Shown piece by piece: positions 9,587 to 19,847 of a DNA stretch of 64,000 nucleotides. The position numbers and the translations under genes were made by a program. Source of the DNA: Nemania diffusa. Taxonomy: Eukaryota > Ascomycota > Sordariomycetes > Xylariales > Xylariaceae. The notes under the pieces were generated by a model. It was given only the letters and a program-made list of their open reading frames with translations. It made no database searches and was not told where the DNA came from. Location of the stretch: positions 1,194,501-1,258,500 of the forward strand of contig JBBPUQ010000003.1 in assembly GCA_038501195.1 (NCBI GenBank), given 5' to 3'. Positions within the stretch are counted from its first letter, which is position 1, and each line of letters opens with the position of its first letter.

Positions 9587-11673
9587 TTACTGGGTCGGTT
9601 GGTAGGCTGGTGGAGGTGCTTCGTGACTCTCTTCCCACAATTTCTCTTTTCGTTGTTTCTCGTCGTATACACGACGAGCGATTTCATCAGCCATCTTCAT
9701 GATCCAAGCTTGTTCTAGAATCACTGAGGAGGTTTCTGAATTCATAGGTTCTGATTGTTTAAAATCGGGTCTTCTGGGTGATGCTCCATCGGTGATGATA
9801 GGCTCCTTGTACATGTCCATGTTCAGTGGGGCCCTACTATGTGCTGGCTTCCTATCACCGTTGACATGGACCCAGCCAGGAACTTGTGACAATGGTGAGT
9901 CGTCCTCCATTTCTTCAGGAATTGATGTGGGGAGAATGGGTTCGGAATAAGGGGCAGTAACCGAGACCGTATCTGGTATCGTATCTCCCATGTCGCTGCT
10001 TGTCTCGCTACCCGTCTTTGGCCGCCGTAAGTTGACCACACGCGTCTTCTTTTTTCGAAGATTTCTCGAATGCCTCCCAGCTCCTAGTGTCAGCCCAGCG
10101 GTGGCTGAGTTGAGATGAACCATTGAGGGTCTTGATGGTAGAGAACCCTGATCCATACTACCGGTATCAGTGAATGTATAAATCGTAGAACTACCATGTG
10201 TAGACGGCATCCGGTATAGGGCAGGCGCTACAACGGGTGTAGATACGCCTGTATCGTGTCGTTCTGTAGGACCAGCCCAGGCCCGAAACATAGCATCGCG
10301 GATACCCGGGGTGAACAAAGACAATGTTCGGTGAGAATCAGTCAAAGCTGCTAATCTCAACATGTTCTTCTGTGAAAACAAGGACTGCGCTCCTGATCCA
10401 CAGTCTAGTGATAATGAAGCAATGTCGTTGGCGTCCACGACATGACCATGCGAGTCGACTGCTTCAACCGGTGGGTTTGCAAAAGGATCCACAACAGGCT
10501 CATTTTCAACGTTTTCTTTTACTATCTCCTCGTCTCTCGGTATTTGATCAGGGCACCATAATTGAAGCGACAGCTTATGTATGATAGCTGGTAATTCATC
10601 CATCATCAAGTTTCTTAATTGGCCCTCGATGGTTCTTTGGAGGTAGTCACGAACGAACTGGATGGAATCAAAGGTCGATGAGACCTTGAGAGATTCAAGA
10701 GGGTCATTACGGAAGACAAGGGTGAGACCCTTTTGCTTAGAGAAGACTAAGATGATGAATGCGGACAGCTTAATTTCAGACAGAGTGATAGATAGCGGTA
10801 TCGTCAACCCGGCAGAAGCTGCCAAGGGCTGTGGTGACGTGAAAGTTGGCTTGGCTGAGAGGTACGTGTTTAATGGATTGGCCTGTGTTGTTGCCATATT
10901 AGCGAGTGATATAGGATGCATGATCAAGTCTTATTTGGAGAACATAAAAGAGATCGCCAGCGCGAACCCCTGTGACTCATTTGAAAAATTCATGCGTAAT
11001 GTAACTCCGCAAACAGAGAACCATAGCAGGTGGTATTATTCCCCCGACCATCGAAACATTTTTTTTCCTTCTTTGAAAAGGGTGGGCGTTTTGAAGAGAA
11101 GTCTGGGAAGTGGGCTGAGAGGCGGGGGGAGACCTCTAGTCTCAACAGAAATTATCCCATTGCTCATAGATAGGCCGTAGACCAATGCACTTGCTGAGCG
11201 GATAACAACCACCACTTTTCCATGAACCTCTGTAGTTCGGTCGAATTGAGAATAACGTGACACCCTCGTGCATAAAACAACCGGATTGCTCAGCAGCAAT
11301 GTACAATCAATGGGTGGGCTATTCTCCAAATTGGGAGCTGTCTTCGAGGTACCTCATAGTGTGGCAAAATCCTTAGGTAGAGATGTAGTAGAAAAACCAC
11401 ACATACCTGAACTCTTGTCCGCAACGTCAGGAAAGCGTCGCCGGAGTAGCACATCTTGAAGATGCCACGAAACCTGTCTTCGGCGAGGTCTCCGATCTCA
11501 AGGATCTCAAGGTCCGGGGGCACGGAGCCTAGATTGAACTCGGTGACGAGGATGTCATCGACGATGATGGGCGGCTTCGGGTACTTGTTCAAGGCGCTGG
11601 TCAGAAGCTCCTGTGCACGCTTGTAGAACTCGGCGTCGGCCGCGAGAGGCGACCAGTTGAAGTTGAAGGCCAT
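9587..11673 (-). CDS. MDM34: Mdm34, ERMES complex subunit
   Basis: Mdm34 is the mitochondrial outer-membrane SMP-domain subunit of the ER-mitochondria encounter structure, which tethers the two membranes and moves phospholipid. Two exons, 11407-11673 and 9587-10882, encode 520 residues. The 524-bp intron has a GTATGT donor, a GCTAAT branch point and a CACAG acceptor and joins ...TLRTRVQ to ANPLNTYL exactly as in other fungi. The SMP domain spans about 1-200 (start [19 protein letters not shown]; core [20 protein letters not shown], then [14 protein letters not shown] and [17 protein letters not shown]). The remainder is a low-complexity Ser/Pro/Arg region with a basic [16 protein letters not shown] patch. 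The last residues contain a PPAY motif at 513-516, like the PY motif of yeast Mdm34 that recruits the ubiquitin ligase Rsp5. Confidence 0.95.
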
Positions 11674-13480
11674 GGTTAGGACTGGCTTCGAAAAGTTCTA
11701 GGTGCGCATCCTTAGCTCAATCGTTTCGGGTCGGATCGAATCGGATCGAATCGTGACGTGATGTGGTGTCGTCGATCGTTGGTCGATAAAGTGATAGAGG
11801 AGGTATAATCAGCAAACAATCAATCGCTCTGGTAGCTCGGGAAAGAGTGTATGCTCAATCATAGATTTTGATATCGTATGAAGTGGCGAGGCGCAAGAGC
11901 TATCCAGGCGGCGTTGAAAGAAGGTGTGAGAGTTATGACGGATTGGTGGTGGGAGAGCGCCGGTTCAGTGGAAGAAGCTCGGGTCGATAGGAGCAATCTA
12001 GTAGAGAACCGGGGAATGGAGCAAAAGAGAGACGCGCGCGGGACGGATTTTTCGGTATGTGATCTTTGCCTTGGTGCATAAAATGACGCTATGCAAGGTC
12101 TCTAGCTGGGGGTGGTGGTGGTGGGACAGGAGGTGTCTAGCTCCAGCCATACAGACCTCTAACAAAAAGGGTCGGTGTGCGATGCTCTGCACTGCGCGCG
12201 GTGCCCTCGGAGTTTATCGAGGGTTGGTTGGAAAGAAAAAGATAGCGCAGAATATTTTACTGCTAACGAGCTCGGATTGGCTGGTGGCAGCTGCTTCGGG
12301 TGATTAATGGGCCAGTTATAGCGGGTGGTTCTCTCTAGCGTGTGGCGGAGGAGCTGGAGAAGACGCGGTGGGATGGAACCGGTTTATGTTCGTCGGGCCC
12401 ACGGAGGCGAGGCAAGACACGACTCACATTAACTAAACTACCTAACGTACCTACAGAAAACCTACCCTAATCCGTCTGTAACTTACCTAGGTAGGTATTA
12501 TTAGCACACATCGCACTTAATAATATAGGGTCTACAGGTACCTACGTACCCACTTATCTACACCACTTTAGCGAGAACCCTACCTGCTCCCATCGCCTAC
12601 CACCACAACGGCAATGGTGTGTTCTAGTTCAATTAATGGTCTGTCTGGTCGCGTGCGTGCTCCTTATCGGCTCATCATCCCACCACGCTCTTATGTATCA
12701 TGAGACACGATGTTCAGCTTCATACAGAATACAGGGCGAAAAAGGTGACATTGGCGAGCACATGATGAGGAACTGCTCAAGATAATCCCCCCCCTCTTCT
12801 CAAATATACATACGCAGGTAGCGGATCGTGACTATACGTATGTATGTACTGTATGTACTTAGAACCGGATCTGTCATCAGTCCAACGCACACCTACATCC
12901 ACCGACCTCCACTTCGGTGGCTTTGCCATCAGCGTACTGCCACATCACGCATCCGGCATCCACTGCCCCGTGAACGCAACCACTACGCAGCGCGAGTGGG
13001 CTTGCATTATTACTGTTGTTGGTGGGTTTGTAGATCTGATATAGCTATTATCGCAGGAAGGCTTCTTAGTGGCCTTCTCTGCCGCATGGACAAGGGGGGT
13101 TGGTCTGCTGGCGGTGAGACGTGGATGCGGGGTGAATTGAAAAACAAATGCGTTGCCCGGTTTTTGATGAAACGAATCGTGTGAATGGCCCCTATAGTAG
13201 GTATCTATCTAAACACTGGCGGGGAGAACCCTTGATATTTGAGATCCGATCATTGGGTTTCATTAGCCAGGAAAAGCCGGCTTGCTCTGCTATATACTAA
13301 CACGCTAAGTCATTGGTGAAACCTATGAGGACGATCGTAGCCGGAGCTGTAAGATCTTACTCGACGACGCTGTTCTCATTTCAATAGACTCTTAGACTCT
13401 TCGCTATATTCAATAGTCCCGGTAATATAGAGAGAGACTTTGTTGTTTTGTTTTGTGTTGTTGCTGCTGCTGTTGTTGTC
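11674..13480. other. 1.8-kb intergenic region upstream of MDM34
   Basis: MDM34 promoter side plus the downstream side of IPK1. The ORFs here are short and unlike known proteins. Visible elements: GGATCGAATCGGATCGAATCG repeats near 11730-11755 just upstream of MDM34, a GGTGGTGGTGG run near 12108-12125, and palindromic CCTAGGTAGG (12486-12495) and AGGTACCTACGTAC (12537-12550) words. Confidence 0.45.
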
Positions 13481-14542
13481 TTATGTAGACGATGGTCGAC
13501 TCAGAACACACGCCGTCACGATGGGTGGGTTGACCTGCTCTTCGCACGTGTACCACCCGTTGTCGACCAAATTCCGGTGAGTCTCCCGCCAGTACGCCTG
13601 CTTCCCCTTCCAGTTCTTCTTGTCGACGTCTGCCAGCTTGATCTCCAGCTCTCCATCGACATCAGCGGGCATGCGAACGTAGCACGAGCAGTCCCGCAGC
13701 GTCATCGCCAGCCCAAAGTCCTCGTCCGACGGGTTGTCTAATAGCGCTCGGCCGGGATCCCCCTTCGTCTGCAACTCGCGCAGTTTCCTCAGGATTCCCG
13801 TCCTTTCAAAGGCGTCGGACAGCCGCTTTTGCTCCTGCGCCGTCCACGCCGGCGCGAGACGTCTGATGGTGTCCATCACCACGTCGGGGTCTTCGTGTAC
13901 GAGGCCAAGTGGGCATATTGGTACCGCAACGACCTGTCCCTCCTCCTGCTTCTGGTGGTTGCGGAACGCCTCGCGCGCACAGGTGCGGCACCGCTTCGCG
14001 CCCGGCGAGGCGATCGGCGACTGCGCCAGCCACTTGGGCTTGAACTCGAGGACCGAGTAGCCCGGCGACGCGCTCATGTCCTGGATCAGCATCCCGTAGC
14101 CAGCCCGGATCTCGCTCTCGTCCACCTTGACCCTCTTGCTGTGCAGTCTCTTCGCAACCTCGGCCGATATCCGGATGAGGGCTTGGGGGACGAGATACTG
14201 GCGGCCGACGCGGTCCTCGACTTGGTTCTTGTGGAAGTCTTGGAGGGTCTCGTAGTCGCAGGGCGTCACACCAGGTGTGGCCTTAGCAACACGAAGCAGG
14301 GTGCCCTCGAACCGTCCCTTTCGGGCCGTTGGATGATCTGATTCCCAGATGGAGAAGACGACGTTGGCCCGGCCCTCTGCAACGTATTGGAAACTGACCC
14401 TTTGGGGATTGTTTACGAGATCCTCGCATTCTTGAAGCGCATTGGTCTCAATGTCTCCATTATGATGGGGATTGTCCTGAGAGATTGGCCTGGACAGACG
14501 CCTCCATATTGAGTGCATTATTAGGAGAAGTAGTGTTTCCAA
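13481..14542 (-). CDS. IPK1: Inositol-pentakisphosphate 2-kinase
   Basis: Ipk1 phosphorylates inositol pentakisphosphate at the 2-position to make phytate (InsP6), needed for mRNA export and signalling. A single frame of 353 residues; an alternative start at Met9 (MHSIWRRLSRP) is equally possible. Family marks: the N-lobe loop YVAEGRANVVFSI at about 53-65, LLRVAK at 82-87, the EFKPKWL motif at 166-172 (EIKPKxG/W-type signature), a Cys pair RCRTCAR at 184-190 matching the structural zinc-binding part, LTLRDCSCYVR-type segment near 290-300, and a C-terminal LADVDKKNW block carrying the metal-binding Asp. Length fits fungal members. No intron is needed. Confidence 0.9.
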   Translation of the reverse strand: METLLLLIMHSIWRRLSRPISQDNPHHNGDIETNALQECEDLVNNPQRVSFQYVAEGRANVVFSIWESDHPTARKGRFEGTLLRVAKATPGVTPCDYETLQDFHKNQVEDRVGRQYLVPQALIRISAEVAKRLHSKRVKVDESEIRAGYGMLIQDMSASPGYSVLEFKPKWLAQSPIASPGAKRCRTCAREAFRNHQKQEEGQVVAVPICPLGLVHEDPDVVMDTIRRLAPAWTAQEQKRLSDAFERTGILRKLRELQTKGDPGRALLDNPSDEDFGLAMTLRDCSCYVRMPADVDGELEIKLADVDKKNWKGKQAYWRETHRNLVDNGWYTCEEQVNPPIVTACVLSRPSST

Positions 14543-14970
14543 TTAGGATTATGCTATTAGAAAAAGTTTAAAGTTTTAAGGGTTAGGGTTTGATGGGAGG
14601 TAAAGGTGAGTCGTTCAAGACAGAACTTATTATAACTGCTGGACCGAATATCCAATGGATGATGGTGCGGTGTTTAAAGCTTTTGAGCACAGCGGTTCCG
14701 AGTCAAGTCGGGGGAGCGAGAGACGAGACGTGACACGCCGAATGAAGCTGGCGTGAGGGAACGAGAGGCGACCGCCGAACCATGCTAGGAGCACCCAGGA
14801 CGAGGTAAATTATCAAAGAAGCTGGAGGGGGGAAATTGTTGCGATACCAACCAACATCCAAGTTTCAAAGCAAGAAAATTAGCCCGGGCGCCCGGGCGTG
14901 AATGACAACATCGAGCGATATCACGAGGGCCGCGCCCAGGAATGACGCGCGCGCGCTTTTTTGTATTATA

Positions 14971-15006
14971 GGCGTAGGCGTAGGCGTAGGCATAGGCATA
15001 GGCATG
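14971..15006. repeat. GGCGTA/GGCATA hexanucleotide repeat
   Basis: About six consecutive hexamers, the first three GGCGTA and the rest GGCATA, followed by GGCATGG. The clean switch between two variants suggests expansion of each by slippage. Non-coding. Confidence 0.85.
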
Positions 15007-15057
15007 GCATACATACCTACTAGACAAATCTGGTCAGAGGGAGCTGTTCAACGTTCA

Positions 15058-15077
15058 ACACACACACACACACACAC
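15058..15077. repeat. (AC)n dinucleotide microsatellite
   Basis: Ten AC units in a row in non-coding DNA. Confidence 0.9.
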
Positions 15078-15687
15078 GCACTCCTCCCCAACACCAAGAC
15101 TTGCTGCCGCTGTCTCTTCCATGCAAAATCCCGGTGCACTGCCCACCAACTAACCCAGGCCACGAACTAACTTACACACACTACTCTGTCCCGGCCATAG
15201 CGCTGCTCACCTTCCCTGGCAATGTGCGGCCGCCGTATTGACACGGTGCGCGTCGCCTCGACGCTAAATCCAGTGGCGGGGGCTTCTATTGGTTTAGCCC
15301 GCCCAAGCTTCTCTGCAAAGCCTTGATCCCCGATGATCTAGAGGCTACCTAGGACCCGGCTAGTGTATGCAGCGTCAATCTAGATCCTTAGATCACCGGA
15401 AATAGACCTTAGTGCTCATGTTTCCCCAGAGCACTGGGTCCTGCGTCTCGTGTAATCGTCATCCTACGCCCCTTCAGCTACAGACAATGCCCTATATTCC
15501 CGGATGAATATATACCTATGTCGTCAGATAGTCAGATGGTCAGATAGAGTAATTGTAATCGGTATATTCGGATACGGTGTAGGTAATAATGGATGCCCTA
15601 TATGCAAAACCTCACCAAGTAGGTAGTAAACCCATAACGCCAGCGCCTATCCATGCATTCTAAATAGAGATCTACGGTCATGAATCG

Positions 15688-17228
15688 TTAGATGCCCGCA
15701 GCAGTGAAGCTCAGTAAGCTACCGAAGGCCAGTCCGGCCACAAGGCAGAGCGCCATGAATCCGCCAGACGCCTCACGCTCGTGGTCATCAACCCACTCGC
15801 CCGCGGCCATCATGCAGTCCGAGGCGAGCCAGCCGTTGGTCAAGCCAAACGGCAATTGCACAAGCACGAGGTAGAAGAAATCGCTGCTAATCACGGCCCC
15901 ACGGCCGTGTATGTTACAGAGCAGATACAGCGGCAGAAAAGCCGCACGCCCAATGCCGAAGGCGAACAATGCAACCGGTCGGTGTCGTAATGATATAATA
16001 AGGGGCACTGCCCGTCCCAGCATGTCGCCGAGATTCCAAAAGAAGAATCCAAGAGGAATGAAGACCGCAGGTTGGAGCAGGGCGTTCGCATCTTCGGGCC
16101 GTGTGACGGACAGAATCTTCGGGGTGAACACGGGGAAGAACATGGTCACGGCGAAGCACAAAAATACACCTCCGGAGACCCAGTATAGCTTCCTAAACAA
16201 TCTCCCCATCCCCACAACCTTTCGCGCATCGCGTTCTGCCTCTTCAACGCTCGTCATGGATGCTGCCAACGTTGCCGCCATTCGGTTCTCAATCATGCTA
16301 TTATGTCGCCGGACGAGTGGAGTAAAGGCAAAGAGGGCCACTATGGACATGGCCACGGCCGTTACGAAGTAGATAAACGCTGCCGTCGCTTTTTCTGACC
16401 CAGTTGTTTCCGTCTCCGAAACCGCGTCTGGCGGTGGCGCGACAAGAACCGAAATAACCTGGACAAGAGATGGCAGAACACCAGCGACGCCCTGGCCGGC
16501 CATGATAGCTTGCATGTACTCTGGCCTGCCAAAGCTCCCTGCAAACGCAAATGCGCCATTCTGCATGAGTCCAGCAGCCCATGCTGTTGACGCTACCATA
16601 AACAGCAAAAAGACAAGGTATATAGAGGACGACGCATCGAGGAATACTTTCGACGATAATGCTACAAAAATGTGTGTATTAGCAACTACCACCTATAGTC
16701 AAGTTTTGGCAGATTGTTGGGGGATTCTGGAGCGCGTGGGAATAGAACCCCGTCTAAACCGGATAATTAAAACACGGGAATGCGTACTCAACAGCGCAAA
16801 AACCGCAACGTTGATGTAGAGCGCAGAATTGATCCGGAATGGGTAGGAAGCCGAGTGTTGCTTATTGGCTAAAAAGGTCAAACTGCCGAGACTCGTGAGG
16901 GTCGATACGGAGAGAATCGCGGGCTGGAAGTTTCGGAGCGCCCATTCGTTGTCTTGAAAGCGATGCTGGAAATACGGTGCGGCGGCAAGAAACATGTTCC
17001 TATGCTAGTTAGACCGTCAAGACTCTACACATGATGGGCAGGGCGAACTTACCAAGCCCAGAGCATCGCGACGCCGAGCACGACGAAAACGCCATATTCG
17101 ACCCACGAGAAAGGCACTTCATTGTCATCATCGCTTTCAGGCTCTAATACAACGCTCTCTCCATACAACGGTGTATATTCTTGCTCGTCTGCCTCTCTCT
17201 TCCGAAATAATGACCGTATGCGATCCAT
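15688..17228 (-). CDS. Equilibrative nucleoside transporter family protein (Fun26-like)
   Basis: A membrane transporter of the SLC29/ENT family; the yeast homologue Fun26 moves nucleosides across the vacuolar membrane. Three exons: 17053-17228, 16788-16999 and 15688-16661, giving 453 residues. Introns of 53 bp (GTAAGT...CTAACTAGCATAG) and 126 bp (GTACGC...GCTAATAC...TTTGTAG) restore one frame. The N-terminus is a short acidic cytosolic tail (MDRIRSLFRKREADEQEY...) leading into the first membrane helix and the WAWNMFLAAAPYF motif that corresponds to PWNxFITA of ENTs. About eleven hydrophobic segments follow, with a central charged loop near 210-260, and an RPVALFAFGIGR/FLPLYLLCN pair and GLTNGWLAS near the C-terminus, all family hallmarks. 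Localisation at the vacuole is inferred from yeast. Confidence 0.9.
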
Positions 17229-17914
17229 ATTTTCAGTCTGAGAACGCCGGATCGGAGGGACTCGAGGGAATGGTCATCGACGAGATGTCGAATGCTAGAC
17301 GTCAGGTGTCGGAGGCGGTTATACTAGTAGCTTAGTAGGTTTAAGAACCGACAAGATATCACCTATAGTAGATCGGTGACAATAGTATCAGGTAAGATAG
17401 AGTATCTTGTAGTTTATGGTCATGCCCGAGGGCTGCTTGTAGCAATGCCTACCATCGCCCACGTTAGGTATTATGGTGGTTGAATAGGTCATTCGGGCTT
17501 GTCACAAGGAGAGACGCAGAGAGATAAGCGATCCCCAGCGACCTAAGAAGTCATAAGTCAGCTAGAACCTACACTAACGGTCATGCGTGGCAGCCGGCCC
17601 CGCAATAGGTTCCCATTTAGTGGGTATCCCAGTAGTTAGCGTACAGGTAGCAATTCTACCTTGTCGAGACCCTGCGTTTCTTGGCGGTCCTCCCGAGTAG
17701 CCGCAAGCATCGTGATATGCCACAGCATGACATATGCGTAGTGGCTGTATTTATTTTCATCCCTTGATTCTATATGGTAATGGTAGTGTTGCCCTTATAT
17801 ATTATGTAAACAAAATTAAGAACTGATAGAATATCTGTGCAACGTAGCAAGGGCCGCTGTCTATTTTTTTTTTTTTTTTTTTTTTTTTCAGAAATCGATC
17901 ACAGCGGCTAAATT
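17229..17914. other. Intergenic region between ENT transporter and RPF1
   Basis: Promoter of the ENT gene and the 3' flank of RPF1, both on the minus strand. The notable element is the long T tract listed separately, which would be transcribed as poly(A) in the RPF1 3' UTR. Confidence 0.5.
17853..17908. repeat. 25-nt poly-T tract flanked by an 8-bp inverted repeat
   Basis: The T tract spans 17864-17888. GCCGCTGT at 17853-17860 and ACAGCGGC at 17901-17908 are perfect inverted repeats on either side. On the minus strand this lies a few bases after the RPF1 stop, so the RPF1 transcript could form a hairpin presenting an internal A25 loop. Function unknown; slippage alone could produce the tract. 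Confidence 0.8.
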
Positions 17915-19847
17915 TTATAGATTAAATCGCTTGCGATCCTTCTCCATCTTAGCCTTCCATTCCCAATGCGTGGGATCTGTCGGATCACTACCAGCTCTGC
18001 CTATTCCCTTGTCTATACGCCGTAACTAATCAAGTTAGTATTTCGCTGACACATTGTAACAAGGTAAGGACCATACCTTTAGAGTGAATCGAGGGCCTAA
18101 CTCTTGCAGTCCTATAGAGTTGATTAGGTTAGTCTATGTACTGTCCAAGTCGGGCTGTATATAGCAAAGAGAGGGGATAGTAAATCCTATCACTAAGTAT
18201 GTGCTTATGGAATAGTACGAAGAGCAAATAAGTTTTTCGAGCAAGGCGCAGCCTATCCTCGAGAATACACGAAAAGGGAAGGAGATTAACCGAATAACAA
18301 GGGCACGTGAAGGCGATATTTGATGCCCAGGCGTTGGCAGACAACAGAAGTCATCAGGGGCACCATTCCGCATACTATTTGGGGGGTCCAAAGAATGGTG
18401 ATTTAGGAGAAAGTTCCAAAACTTACCTGCACGGATATTTTCAACGCCTCGCATGTCTTTACCATCCGCTCCTGCCACGCTCTTTTCCGTGGGCTTCTTA
18501 TCCCGTATGATATATCGATGTCTCCGAAAGAAAATGTAGTCTCGACTTGAATGGAACATGACACATTGTCGGCCTGCCAGCTCTGGAGTTGCTGGGAACA
18601 AGGTCTGTAGCACTTTTGCGGTAGCCAACCCCAGCGGCGTTACAAAACCGTTGAGTAACAATTCGGGATAATGGTTAGTGGCATTTCCGTGTCCAGGCTT
18701 AAACACCAACTGTCAGTAGTCTGCCTTCGAGCCACAATAGGTGTCTAGGGGTCCGCAGAGCTCTTTACAGAGCAACCCATGCATGATATATCACTTACGA
18801 GTTTTCGACCTTCAACCCAAGAACTTATGCCTGTAGTGGTTCATAAGCAGTTAGTGAACACTGTCGTCTTAAAGAAACACATGTAGGCAAAGTCCTAGCG
18901 CTAGCTTAGGTATGTAGCCATTAGATGGGATGGCTCACTAAAGTGGAATGTAATCTTTGATGGTATATCAATAATGTCCAAACCGATGGGCCTCTTGTTG
19001 TCTTCCCGTATCACAAGAAGTGAGGAGAACCCTCGATTCTCAGCAAATTTCGAAATTTCACGAACGCTGTATTTGTGTCCCTGCAAAAAAAGGACTTTAG
19101 CTACAATTATACACATTGTATGTAATATCACGCCGAGCGTGCTTACGTATTTGTGTGCCGACCGGCGAACGTATTTTGAGTTGGGAATGATGCTTTCGAA
19201 GACTCTCGCCACAGAATGCAGTGTCGAGTCCAAGCCTGTAGTTATTAGGACTGTATCATAATTAGCATCGTGTCTATTTAGCGACATGCGAAACCCGAGT
19301 ATGAGCTTAATCTGAAATATTCAAATTCCAGGTATTTATACTCACTTTTTGGCTCTTGGGGGCGAGCGTTCTCTGAGAAAAGAGACGGAAATTTGGCGAT
19401 TAGGGACTCGGGTGTAAGGTCTATGTTGGATGTTGAGGCAATCGATGGCGCCAGACTGTTCTGTCTAGGTCGTGATCCGACGGCTGCGTTTTCGTCGGAA
19501 TCCCGTTCGTTGTCGTCGTCGGAATCCAGCATGCTGTCGGCATCGTCCTCGCTGTCATGGTCTTCTCCTGGTTGCGCGGCTTCCAACGCCTGTCGTTCGG
19601 CGTCTTCTGCTTCCTGCATGCGTCGTCGCCTGAGGGCATGCACGTCCACGCTGCTCGTTAACTCTTCGTCGTCGACATCGTCCCAGACTCGCTTCTGGTC
19701 TAGGGTCACTGGCTTGTTTTTTTCGAGCCGAGCTACTCTCAGAGCAGGGTCTCTTTTCTCTTCCCTTTTCCTGCCAAATCTCTTCTCTCGCTTCTCTTTG
19801 GCACGAGATGTCTTTTGAGCCAAACTGCGATTCCTGTGCGACACCAT
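17915..19847 (-). CDS. RPF1: Ribosome production factor 1 (Brix domain)
   Basis: Rpf1 is a nucleolar Brix-domain protein needed for 25S/27S rRNA processing and 60S subunit assembly. Seven exons: 19346-19847, 19147-19250, 18939-19080, 18799-18830, 18427-18697, 18077-18111 and 17915-18025, together 398 residues. Splice joins recreate the family sequence, for example ILITTGLDSTLHS, HKYGHKYSVREI, FHFSISSWVEGRKLPGHGN, the NIRAGLQELGPRFTLKLRR block and a C-terminal KDRKRFNL. The basic/acidic N-terminal region (to ~165) contains RVWDDVDDEE; the Brix domain is about 170-365. Two exons are tiny (32 and 35 nt). The intron at 18698-18798 seems to use an AAG acceptor, since the CAG just upstream overlaps the branch point and would insert four residues. 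The 315-bp intron (18112-18426) is the longest. Confidence 0.9.

Larger units (their letters stand above)
14543..15687. other. Intergenic region with microsatellites
   Basis: Promoter side of IPK1 and 3' side of the ENT transporter. It carries an ALU-free mix of simple repeats listed separately: GGCGTA/GGCATA hexamers and a CA run. A CGCGCGCG tract lies near 14947-14955. No coding sequence is supported. Confidence 0.5.

Noticed and set aside
10662..11459. Open frames on both strands across the MDM34 intron, and a possible missing exon
   Set aside because: Joining codon 89 directly to ANPLNTYL matches other fungal Mdm34 proteins, leaving no room for another exon.
18112..18426. Possible intronic C/D snoRNA in the 315-bp RPF1 intron (CTGATGA near the 5' end of the intron)
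   Set aside because: The box C match lacks the purine start and I find no CTGA box D or closing terminal stem at suitable distance.
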